Shown: piece by piece, positions 1 to 5,911 of the stretch | Numbering within the stretch: position 1 is the stretch's first letter | How the letters are laid out: each line of letters begins with the position of its first letter | Source: CSSED10-109M sp964349455 | Lineage (GTDB): Bacteria; Bacillota_I; Bacilli_A; RF39; UBA660 | Direction: 5' to 3' | NCBI GenBank assembly: GCA_964349455.1 | Contig: CAYGGG010000014.1 | Coordinates: forward strand, 1 to 17,964 | Length of the DNA: 17,964 nucleotides | Made by a program: the position numbers and the translations under genes | The notes under the pieces: model-generated | The model's input: only the letters and a program-made list of their open reading frames with translations | What the model was told of the DNA's origin: nothing | Database searches by the model: none

Positions 1-39
1 AATATATATATTATATCACACTATTATTAAAAATAACAA

Positions 40-61
40 TTAAAAAAGGTTTTTCAACCTT
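40..61 (-). terminator. Intrinsic terminator of the comK-like gene
   Basis: Read on the minus strand, AAGGTT and AACCTT form a 6-bp stem around a GAAA tetraloop (GNRA type), followed by a run of T (plus-strand A 42-47). The hairpin starts three bases after the comK-like stop codon. This supports the short ComK as a complete gene rather than one cut by a frameshift. Confidence 0.8.
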
Positions 62-64
62 AAT

Positions 65-514
65 TTAAGATATTTTCCGTTGCCTTAAAATTGATTCTAA
101 TCGCGATGCCCTTAGCAATTGATTGTTCAAAGATTCAATCGAAATATCTAACTCTATTTCTTGATTATTTTTAAATATAACGACTGAATTATAGTTACTT
201 TTTTTTATTTCTTTAACTTTTTTTAAAGAAATCCAGATACAATCACTTGCTCTTGAAGACCCAGTTGGGAAATAAATTAATTCTCTTGTTTCCTCAACAA
301 TAATTGGCGCTTTGTATATTTTAGGCCCTAATAATTTTTTTGCTCCTTCAAACCTCCCGCTATAAGAACTGCCAAAATATTTACAACTGTCATCAATGAT
401 CTTGATTGCTTTTTTATTTACTTGATAAATGTTTTCGTCTTCAATTACTTTTGTTTCTGTTTCGGAAATTGGAATAATTGCATTGGTAGCTTCGTTTATT
501 TCGTATTCACCCAT
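65..514 (-). CDS. comK: ComK-family competence transcription factor, short form
   Basis: This 149-residue protein resembles Bacillus ComK along almost its whole length. The match covers the N-terminal YEIN strand (residues 4-7), the DDSCKYFGSSYSGR block (41-54), APIIV (69-73), YFPTGSS (81-87), CIWIS (92-96) and the NQLLRASRL segment (131-139). ComK binds AT-boxes (K-boxes) in the DNA minor groove and switches on competence genes. Bacillus subtilis ComK has about 192 residues; this one stops where the last roughly 40 begin, so the tail carrying the MecA-binding motif (FMLYPK) is absent. The start is preceded by a very strong SD, AAGGAGGTGAG. Its terminator and the separate dnaN terminator make it a stand-alone unit. 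The family call rests on sequence recall; whether it controls DNA uptake here is inference. Confidence 0.85.
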   Translation of the reverse strand: MGEYEINEATNAIIPISETETKVIEDENIYQVNKKAIKIIDDSCKYFGSSYSGRFEGAKKLLGPKIYKAPIIVEETRELIYFPTGSSRASDCIWISLKKVKEIKKSNYNSVVIFKNNQEIELDISIESLNNQLLRASRLESILRQRKIS

Positions 515-626
515 TTTCTCACCTCCTTATCTTTAATTTAAAACTTTAATCTCTTTTTTCCTCTTCATTTTGTCACAAATTTTAAATTTTTGTCCTAATT
601 TGGTTCGAAAGGTGTCTTTTTTGGTC

Positions 627-651
627 TAAAAAAAGAACTATATTAGTTCTT
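627..651 (-). terminator. Intrinsic terminator of the dnaA-dnaN unit
   Basis: On the minus strand, AAGAACTA and TAGTTCTT form a perfect 8-bp stem with an ATA loop (plus-strand 633-651), followed by seven T (plus-strand A 628-634). The hairpin overlaps the dnaN stop codon at 650-652. It separates dnaN transcription from the comK-like gene. Confidence 0.8.
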
Positions 652-1771
652 AATAAGTTCTTATTGCTTGGAACAACTGGATGTAGTCTTCTTCTTCTTC
701 ACTTAAAATCGTTATTGGAGCCATATTGTTAACAAATGCCAATACTATTTCCTCTCCTTTTAAATTTCGAATTGCATCCATCATGTATTTTGCTGAAAAA
801 GATATATCAATTTGTTTGTTTTCTTCGTTATTAACTTCTATCTCTTCTTCTACTTTACCAATTTCTGGAATAATTGCTTTTAATATTAATTTATTATTTT
901 CTAACTTTAAATTGACTGTTTGTTTGCTTTCTTCTTTCGAAAGCAAAGAAGTTCGATCAATCGCATCATAAAAATCATTTAATTTTACTTTTAATTTTAT
1001 TTCAAATTTTGGTGGAATGATATTTTCTACTTCGGGGAAAGTGGCGTTTATTAACCTTGATACAAATAGTAATTCTTCCATTTTAAACAAAATACTATTA
1101 TTAAAAACATGAATTTCGATATCAATCACTGAATTTTCTAAAATTTTACTCAATTCTAACAAATTCTTGCTCGGAACAATAATATTAATATTTTCATCTA
1201 CTTTCTCGTTTAACTCAATTCTTTTAGTTGCAATCCGATATGAATCGGTTGCTTCGCATTTCATTGTTTTATCATTTATTTTAATACTTATTCCTGTTAA
1301 ATTAACTCTTTCCTCGTTTGTTGAAGCAGCATAAATAGTTTTGTTAATAATAGTTTTTAGCAAATCACCATTAATAACTAATGGTCTTTTTTTTGTTTCA
1401 AAATTTAATTTTGGAAAATCATTTTTATCATTACAATTAATATCTGATGATGAAGATTTAGTATATATTTTTAATTTATTATCAATTAATTCTTCTAAAG
1501 TTATCAATTCATTTGGTAATTTTCTTACATACTCATAAAAAAGACGTCCATATACAACAATCGTTCCTAATTCTTCAATTGTATCAATTTTATTTTTTGA
1601 AATAAAAGTTTTAATACTAATCTCATTATTAGTACTTGTTAGATACATACCTTCTTTTACAACATCAATTTTTATACAATTTAATATTGGAATCAAATTT
1701 TTATTTGAAATCCCTTTAATCGTGTGGTTCAAAGACTCAGTTAGTGTGTGCTTATCAATTTTAATTTTCAT
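650..1771 (-). CDS. dnaN: DNA polymerase III beta subunit (sliding clamp)
   Basis: DnaN forms the ring-shaped dimer that tethers DNA polymerase III to DNA and serves as a docking platform for replication and repair proteins. The predicted protein has 373 residues, the normal length for three clamp domains. It begins MKIKIDKHTL and ends in the typical YIQLFQAIRTY strand, close to the family ending in P-(I/V)-RTY. The start at 1769-1771 is chosen over a Met 14 codons upstream because AAAAGGAGAAT lies just before it and the family starts there. It lies 92 bp downstream of dnaA in the same direction, the classic dnaA-dnaN operon. A terminator overlaps its stop codon, so recF and gyrB are not co-transcribed after it in this window. 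Confidence 0.97.
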   Translation of the reverse strand: MKIKIDKHTLTESLNHTIKGISNKNLIPILNCIKIDVVKEGMYLTSTNNEISIKTFISKNKIDTIEELGTIVVYGRLFYEYVRKLPNELITLEELIDNKLKIYTKSSSSDINCNDKNDFPKLNFETKKRPLVINGDLLKTIINKTIYAASTNEERVNLTGISIKINDKTMKCEATDSYRIATKRIELNEKVDENINIIVPSKNLLELSKILENSVIDIEIHVFNNSILFKMEELLFVSRLINATFPEVENIIPPKFEIKLKVKLNDFYDAIDRTSLLSKEESKQTVNLKLENNKLILKAIIPEIGKVEEEIEVNNEENKQIDISFSAKYMMDAIRNLKGEEIVLAFVNNMAPITILSEEEEDYIQLFQAIRTY

Positions 1772-1863
1772 ATTTATTCTCCTTTTATTATTATGTATGT
1801 GGATTATGTGCAAAACCTTTTTCTTCTTTTTATTATTATAATATTATTTTTAGTTTTACACAA
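1772..1863. other. dnaA-dnaN intergenic part of oriC: DnaA-box-like sites and AT-rich stretch
   Basis: This gap holds a DnaA-box-like 9-mer on the minus strand at 1798-1806 (TAATCCACA, one mismatch to TTATCCACA). A second lies on the plus strand at 1854-1862 (TTTTACACA, fitting a relaxed consensus). Between them, 1821-1853 is almost pure A/T with TAA-type triplets on the minus strand. In Bacillota the region between dnaA and dnaN usually contains the unwinding element, so this is the best candidate for strand opening. The boxes are seen; the unwinding role is inferred from position. Confidence 0.5.
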
Positions 1864-3213
1864 CTATTTTAATTTATTAATCAGTTTATTTAATTCGGTT
1901 TTAAATTTTTCATCTTTTTCAAATAATTTTGTAATTTTTTCAACCGAATGCATTACAGTGGTATGATTTTTGCCACCAAATGAGTTACCGATTTTGGTTA
2001 AAGATTCGTTAAAAATCGTACGCGCGATATACATTGCAACTTGTCTTGGGATTGCTATTTCGGTAATTCTTTTCTTACTTTTCATATCATCTATCGAAAT
2101 ATTATAATGTTGTGCAACAACTTGTTGAATTTTGTCTAACTGGTTTTTCGAAATAATGCAGTTATCAAAATAACCAATCAACGCCTCTGTTGCTAAATTT
2201 AAGTTAATTTTAGGTTTGTTCATCATTGTTGCATAAGCAACAATTCTTGTAATCGCTCCCTCCAATTTTCGAATATCCGTAATACAATTACTAGCAATAT
2301 ATTCTTTAACATCTTGCGGAAAATTAGCGATCGAGGGATATAATTCCACCTTTTTTGTAATAATATCAATTCTTAGTTCAAAATTTGGGGGCTTTATATC
2401 AACCATTAAACCCCAAGAAAATCTTGTTCTTAGTCTTTCTTCAAGTTGGTGTAAGTCATCTGGTGATCGATCAGAGCTAATAACAATTTGTTTGTTTTTT
2501 GTGTGTAAATCATTAAATGTATTAAAAAATTCTTGTTGGGATTTTAGAGCAACTTCTAAAAATTGAATATCATCAATCATTAAAACATCAATATCGCGAT
2601 ATTTTTGTTTAAAACTATCAACCGCATCAAGATTATTATCATTTTTATTTTTTCGATATAATTCAATAAAATCACTAACAAATTGTTCGCTTGTAACATA
2701 CAAAACTTTTAGATTATGGTTATGATTGATATGATTCCCAAGCGCATGCATCAAGTGAGTTTTGCCTAGCCCTGATTTACTAAAAATAAATAACGGGTTG
2801 TACATTTGCGCCGGTTTTTCAGCAACCGCTAAAGCAGCAGTTCGTGCAAACTTATTGCTTTCCCCTACAACAAAATTTTCAAAATTATATAAAGGATTTA
2901 AGTTAGAAATAAAATCTTTTTTTGAGGGGACGCCGATTTTTTCAATAGAAAAAATTTCGTTTTCTAGTTCTTCTTTAATATAAAACTCAAACTTAAAATA
3001 TGATCCGGTAATTTCGTTGAAAGTATCAATAATTAAATCATAATAACTTTCGTTTAGATGTTTTTGATGAACATGAGTTGGCACTAATACAATTGCTAAG
3101 TCTTCTTTAATTTCAATTAGTTCTGTTTCCACAAACCACGTTGAATAGTTGATTGGCGTTAATTTTTCCGCAATTTTGTGCAAAAAGTTTGTCCATAATA
3201 ATTTGTAATCCAT
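1864..3213 (-). CDS. dnaA: Chromosomal replication initiator DnaA
   Basis: DnaA is the AAA+ ATPase that binds DnaA boxes, opens the origin and loads the helicase. The 449-residue protein has a normal domain order: N-terminal domain I (1-80), short linker, AAA+ domain (about 108-325) and DNA-binding domain IV (about 355-449). Visible motifs are Walker A (145-152), Walker B LMIDDIQFL (211-219), the RLRTRFSWGL arginine-finger box (260-269) and sensor 2 IRKLEGA (314-320). The domain IV signature is GGKNHTTVMH (413-422). Two deviations stand out: the first Walker A glycine is Ser145, and the usual RDH of the box-binding motif reads KNH (415-417). I start at MDYKLL because GAGGAGGG lies six bases upstream; an ATG ten codons earlier lacks a comparable site. 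Confidence 0.97.
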   Translation of the reverse strand: MDYKLLWTNFLHKIAEKLTPINYSTWFVETELIEIKEDLAIVLVPTHVHQKHLNESYYDLIIDTFNEITGSYFKFEFYIKEELENEIFSIEKIGVPSKKDFISNLNPLYNFENFVVGESNKFARTAALAVAEKPAQMYNPLFIFSKSGLGKTHLMHALGNHINHNHNLKVLYVTSEQFVSDFIELYRKNKNDNNLDAVDSFKQKYRDIDVLMIDDIQFLEVALKSQQEFFNTFNDLHTKNKQIVISSDRSPDDLHQLEERLRTRFSWGLMVDIKPPNFELRIDIITKKVELYPSIANFPQDVKEYIASNCITDIRKLEGAITRIVAYATMMNKPKINLNLATEALIGYFDNCIISKNQLDKIQQVVAQHYNISIDDMKSKKRITEIAIPRQVAMYIARTIFNESLTKIGNSFGGKNHTTVMHSVEKITKLFEKDEKFKTELNKLINKLK

Positions 3214-3333
3214 CGCGCCCTCCTCAATTAAAAATGTTTCCACAACCTATTCTACACTAAATTTGCCAAAAAACAAACTCAAATTATATTTTTCCACAAA
3301 ATCGACAAAACAAAAAATGTTAAAAAATATCAT
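3214..3333. other. oriC region upstream of dnaA with DnaA-box-like sites
   Basis: Two box-like sequences lie here on the plus strand: GTTTCCACA at 3236-3244 (two mismatches to TTATCCACA) and TTTTCCACA at 3290-3298 (one mismatch). A third copy, GTTTCCACA, lies inside dnaA at 3125-3133. The 11-mer TGTTTCCACAA occurs twice, at 3124-3134 and 3235-3245. The gap separates divergent dnaA and rpmH, the usual place of the upstream DnaA-box cluster in Bacillota. No exact TTATCCACA is present in the gap, so the local box consensus appears to be TTTCCACA-like. Confidence 0.55.
3283..3305 (-). promoter_or_regulatory. Candidate dnaA promoter with a DnaA-box-like site in its spacer
   Basis: On the minus strand a consensus -10 TATAAT lies at 3283-3288, and the box-like 9-mer at 3290-3298 sits directly upstream of it, where the spacer would be. 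No good -35 is visible. A second candidate -10, TAGAAT at 3249-3254 with TTGTTT 16 bases upstream, would start transcription close to the 3236-3244 box. Either arrangement would allow DnaA to control its own gene, as is known in other bacteria. Which one is used cannot be told from sequence. Confidence 0.4.
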
Positions 3334-3362
3334 TTGACAAAAACTTGATTTATCTATATAAT
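3334..3362 (+). promoter_or_regulatory. Consensus sigma-A promoter of rpmH
   Basis: TTGACA (3334-3339) and TATAAT (3357-3362) are separated by exactly 17 bases, a perfect housekeeping consensus. Initiation would fall near 3369, leaving a leader of about 19 bases with the SD AGAGGAGGAG before the rpmH ATG. This fits the high demand for ribosomal protein L34 and would drive the rpmH-rnpA-yidC-khpB unit. Confidence 0.9.
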
Positions 3363-3387
3363 TATTTATGCAAGAGGAGGAGTTAAA

Positions 3388-3510
3388 ATGAAAAGAACAT
3401 TCCAGCCCAATACCCGTAAAAAAAAGAAAAATCACGGATTCTTTGCGAGAATAAAAGGAAAAGTGTTGAAGTTGCGCCGGGCAAAGGGTCGCAAAGTATT
3501 ATCAAGGTAG
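3388..3510 (+). CDS. rpmH: 50S ribosomal protein L34
   Basis: This is a small, very basic 40-residue protein starting MKRTFQPNTRKKKKNHGFFAR, which fits the L34 signature (K-R-T-F-Q, then basic residues, then G-F-x-x-R). It ends in RRAKGRKVLSR. L34 is part of the large ribosomal subunit. Typical bacterial L34 has about 44-46 residues with M-S-T-K-N-G-R between the HGF..R and KVL segments. Here R21-I22 is followed at once by KGKVL, so about four residues of that loop are missing in frame. The start has an excellent SD (GAGGAGG). It is the first gene after the perfect promoter and is followed by a hairpin and rnpA. The gene is divergent from dnaA, as in Bacillota generally. Confidence 0.95.
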   Translation: MKRTFQPNTRKKKKNHGFFARIKGKVLKLRRAKGRKVLSR

Positions 3511-3514
3511 CACT

Positions 3515-3544
3515 AAACATCACTAAAAAAGGTGATGTTTTGTT
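3515..3544 (+). terminator. Hairpin between rpmH and rnpA, probable partial terminator
   Basis: AAACATCAC (3515-3523) and GTGATGTTT (3532-3540) form a perfect 9-bp stem with an 8-base A-rich loop. The following T-run is interrupted (TGTT). A weak terminator or RNA-stabilising hairpin would let much more L34 mRNA than rnpA-yidC mRNA accumulate. The hairpin is seen; attenuation is inferred. Confidence 0.5.
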
Positions 3545-3561
3545 AACGAAAAGGTGATATA

Positions 3562-3882
3562 ATGAAAAAAGCAAATGTTTTACAAAAAACCGAAGATTAT
3601 AAAAAAATTGTAACAACGGTGAAACCAGAGCATAGTAAATTATTCAAATTATATTTCGAAAAAACCGAAGGGAATTTTTTGTTTGGGATTGTTGTATCGA
3701 AAAAGATTGGCAATGCAGTCTCAAGAAATAAAATAAAACGAAGAATAAAAAACATATTAGATCAAATTAAATTTAAAGAAGATTTTATTTGTATAATCGT
3801 TTGCAAAGAAGAAATTAAAACAGCTACTTATGCTGAAATTAAAAAAGAATTAGAAAACAAATTGATAGGAAGAAGGACTTGA
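3562..3882 (+). CDS. rnpA: Ribonuclease P protein component
   Basis: RnpA is the protein subunit of RNase P and helps the catalytic RNA remove 5' leaders from tRNA precursors. The 106-residue protein carries the RNR signature: KKIGNAVSRNKIKRRIKN at 47-64, preceded by the central strand FGIVVS (41-46). Length and a pI-raising Lys/Arg content are normal for the family. The start follows AAAGGTGAT with suitable spacing. It lies 51 bp after rpmH. Its TGA stop is directly followed by the yidC ATG with no gap, so the two are likely translationally coupled. The rpmH-rnpA pairing is near-universal in bacteria. Confidence 0.96.
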   Translation: MKKANVLQKTEDYKKIVTTVKPEHSKLFKLYFEKTEGNFLFGIVVSKKIGNAVSRNKIKRRIKNILDQIKFKEDFICIIVCKEEIKTATYAEIKKELENKLIGRRT

Positions 3883-4785
3883 ATGAAAAAAATAATTATC
3901 ACGATTGTTTTGATCTTTATGCTGACGGGATGTGTTCAAACTTTTCGTCACGATGATAAAAATTATTATACAAATATTTTGTGTCTTCCTGAAGATGGCA
4001 AAACAATCGACATATATAAGGAAAACGATGTAGATGTTTCCGGGTTAGAACCTTGTAGTGATTTCTCAATTAGCGAAGGAGAGTACGAAGGAGTTTGGTC
4101 GACCATCTTTATTAGACCATTAGCCTGGTTATTAATTAGTATTGGTGAAAAAGTTGGCAGCTTTGGTTTTGCAATTATAATTGTAACGCTAATGTTAAGA
4201 ATTTTAGTAATGCCAATAACGGCGCAAACTGCAAAACAATCAGAAAATATGAAAAAAGCAAAACCTGATTTAGAAGCGTTAGAAAAAAAATATAAAGATA
4301 AAAAAGATAAAGATGTGATGATGCAAAAAGGACAAGAACAGTTGTTGTTGTATAAAAAGCATAACATTAAGCCGTTAGCAGGATGCTTGTTCGCTTTTAT
4401 TCAAATCCCATTTTTTCTAGCATTCTTTCAATCAATTAATCGGGTGCCAGTATTGTTTGAAGAAAACTTCCTAGGCATATTTATGCTAGGAAGAACTCCG
4501 ATCGAAGCGATTTCAAGAGGAGAAATTCATTATGCAATATTTATTGTATTAATAATCTTAACGACTCATTATTCTTTTAAATTAAACCAATCAGGGACCG
4601 CTGTTGGCGAGCAAGAAGCACAAATGCAAACGATGATGAAGTTCATGATTGTGTTTATTTCAATTATATCGTTTACGTTAGCGGTTGGAATCGGGCTTTA
4701 TTGGGTGTTTAATAGTTTGTTTACAATCGCCCAAAATTTATACTTTAAACGTAAAAGAGAGAAGGAGGAAAGGGCAAATGCTTAA
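3883..4785 (+). CDS. yidC: Membrane protein insertase YidC (SpoIIIJ/OxaA type), lipoprotein precursor
   Basis: YidC inserts and folds integral membrane proteins, alone or with SecYEG. The 300-residue protein begins with a lipoprotein signal: a KK n-region, hydrophobic 4-14, lipobox LTGC with lipidated Cys17. This is the Gram-positive short form without the large periplasmic domain. The YidC core runs from about residue 76 to 290. Its hydrophobic segments are near 76-88, 95-112 (with Arg106, matching the conserved groove arginine), 166-184, 216-229 and 252-285. A charged cytoplasmic hairpin occupies about 116-160, and a basic tail (KRKREKEERA) ends the protein, a common ribosome-contacting feature. 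The coding region overlaps khpB by 8 bases. Confidence 0.95.
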   Translation: MKKIIITIVLIFMLTGCVQTFRHDDKNYYTNILCLPEDGKTIDIYKENDVDVSGLEPCSDFSISEGEYEGVWSTIFIRPLAWLLISIGEKVGSFGFAIIIVTLMLRILVMPITAQTAKQSENMKKAKPDLEALEKKYKDKKDKDVMMQKGQEQLLLYKKHNIKPLAGCLFAFIQIPFFLAFFQSINRVPVLFEENFLGIFMLGRTPIEAISRGEIHYAIFIVLIILTTHYSFKLNQSGTAVGEQEAQMQTMMKFMIVFISIISFTLAVGIGLYWVFNSLFTIAQNLYFKRKREKEERANA

Positions 4786-5383
4786 TATTGAAGAGTATGA
4801 AACCAAAACCGAAGAGGAGTTGTTTAAAAAGTTAAAAGATTCCCCAGAAAACTACATTATAAATGCAAGTGGGGAAAAATCAGGACTTATTTCTAAAAAA
4901 CAAAAGTACCAAGTTGTTAAAAAAGCAGACCTAATTAATTATATTAACGAAGTGATTGAAGAAATGGGAATTTTAATGGGAAATCCAATTAAAGCTGAAA
5001 TAGAAATGATGGATGACTATTTAAAATTAAAAATCAACGCCGAAAATAACGCTGTTATAATTGGAAAAGACGGAAGAACTTTACAAGCAATTCAGTATAT
5101 GTTAATGCAAATTTTAAGAAAAAATCTTGGAAAAAGCGTTCGTATCGGGGTTGATGTCGGAAATTATAAAGAAGAAAAACAAAAAAGTTTAGAACGAGAC
5201 ATAAGATTTATTGCTGATGATGTTGTTGCGACAAAAGTTGGCGTTAAATTAGAATACATGAACTCATATGAAAGAAGAGTCGTTCACAGCGTGATAAATG
5301 AATATGAGATGTTGGAGTCAAGGAGCGAAGGGGAGACGCCTCAGCGATATGTCAATATAATATATAAAGAAAGGCAATCTTGA
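4778..5383 (+). CDS. khpB: RNA-binding protein KhpB (Jag/EloR)
   Basis: This protein belongs to the Jag/KhpB/EloR family, which binds RNA, partners KhpA and affects cell elongation and division in Gram-positive bacteria. The 201-residue product has a short N-terminal Jag_N-like segment (about 1-50), then a KH domain with the GKDG loop (IIGKDGRTLQ, 94-103). A C-terminal R3H domain follows, with its Arg-x3-His core at RRVVH (166-170) and ETPQRYVNI after it. I start at ATG 4778 because GAAGGAGGAAAGG precedes it; an upstream in-frame ATG would run deep into yidC. The 8-base overlap with yidC suggests coupling. It closes the first operon, with a terminator overlapping its stop. Confidence 0.93.
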   Translation: MLNIEEYETKTEEELFKKLKDSPENYIINASGEKSGLISKKQKYQVVKKADLINYINEVIEEMGILMGNPIKAEIEMMDDYLKLKINAENNAVIIGKDGRTLQAIQYMLMQILRKNLGKSVRIGVDVGNYKEEKQKSLERDIRFIADDVVATKVGVKLEYMNSYERRVVHSVINEYEMLESRSEGETPQRYVNIIYKERQS

Positions 5384-5394
5384 TTGCTTTTTTT
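5370..5394 (+). terminator. Intrinsic terminator after khpB
   Basis: GCAATC (5374-5379) pairs with GATTGC (5382-5387) in a tight hairpin, followed by seven T (5388-5394). The khpB stop codon (5381-5383) lies inside the hairpin. Adjacent A/T bases can extend the stem. It ends the rpmH-rnpA-yidC-khpB unit. Confidence 0.75.
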
Positions 5395-5396
5395 AG

Positions 5397-5425
5397 TTGA
5401 CTATAAAAAGGTAATAAAGTAAACT
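5397..5425 (+). promoter_or_regulatory. Candidate promoter of the HD-domain gene, possibly leaderless
   Basis: TTGACT (5397-5402) and TAAACT (5420-5425) are 17 bases apart, matching the sigma-A consensus at 5 of 6 and 4 of 6 positions. The predicted start of transcription, about seven bases after the -10, falls on or beside the ATG at 5432. No SD-like sequence lies in the dozen bases before that ATG. Confidence 0.45.
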
Positions 5426-5431
5426 AAAATC

Positions 5432-5911
5432 ATGAATGAATTTGAAAAGTTAATTAAACCAATTATAAGCAACAAAGAATTTAAAAAAAGAAAGCACTAT
5501 CTTCATCACGACGATAGTGTTTATGAGCATAGTTTAAATGTGGCTACCAAAACATATCAGTGGAGTAAAAGGCTAGGCCTAGATTGGAAAAGTGCTACAA
5601 TTGGGGCATTATTACATGATTTTTACTTAGAATGCTGGCAAACAAATAAGAAAAAGGGCAAAGTGTGGGAGGCCCATGGTTTTACGCATGCCGGCGAGGC
5701 GGCGGTAAATGCAAAAAGACATTTCCCCGAATTAATCAATAAAAAAGTTGAAAACATTATTAAAAGACATATGTTTCCGCTAACGATAACCCCACCTTTT
5801 TATTTAGAGAGTTGGTTGGTTACAATAATTGATAAACTTGTGTCTTTAAAAATATTAACAAAGCCAAAGGATTGGCCAAAGTATCTCGGCCTTAGGAGGA
5901 ATAAAAAATGA
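5432..5911 (+). CDS. HD-domain metal-dependent phosphohydrolase family protein
   Basis: The 159-residue protein is a stand-alone HD-superfamily domain. Likely metal ligands are His33 (YEHS, 31-34), the His62-Asp63 pair (ALLHDFYLE, 59-67), His86, His113 (KRHMFP) and Asp134 (IIDKLVS). Such proteins usually hydrolyse phosphate esters of nucleotides or similar small molecules, but the substrate cannot be told. A related group of small HD hydrolases is common in clostridia and other Bacillota. No SD is visible before the ATG, and the candidate promoter places transcription start at the ATG. The C-terminus overlaps mnmE by 4 bases (ATGA). The gene interrupts the usual khpB-mnmE adjacency. Confidence 0.8.
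   Translation: MNEFEKLIKPIISNKEFKKRKHYLHHDDSVYEHSLNVATKTYQWSKRLGLDWKSATIGALLHDFYLECWQTNKKKGKVWEAHGFTHAGEAAVNAKRHFPELINKKVENIIKRHMFPLTITPPFYLESWLVTIIDKLVSLKILTKPKDWPKYLGLRRNKK

Noticed and set aside
1..39. AT-rich left end as part of an origin or a phage-like region
   Set aside because: Only 39 bases of AT-rich sequence remain beyond the comK terminator; nothing further can be supported.
570..592. Near-palindromic AT-box (CAAATTTTAAATTTTTG) upstream of the comK-like gene as an autoregulatory K-box
   Set aside because: It does not fit AAAA-N5-TTTT without two mismatches, and such strings are expected by chance in DNA this AT-rich.
726..1966. Plus-strand open frames across dnaN and the dnaA end (726-971, 1341-1538, 1748-1966)
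   Set aside because: They lie opposite well-conserved dnaN/dnaA coding sequence, have no SD and encode low-complexity Ser/Phe/Leu-rich strings typical of antisense frames.
3247..3616. Minus-strand open frames over the dnaA-rpmH gap, rpmH and the rnpA start
   Set aside because: They overlap the promoter, the DnaA boxes and rpmH, and their products are unrelated to any family I know. The short rpmH frame on the plus strand is clearly the real gene.
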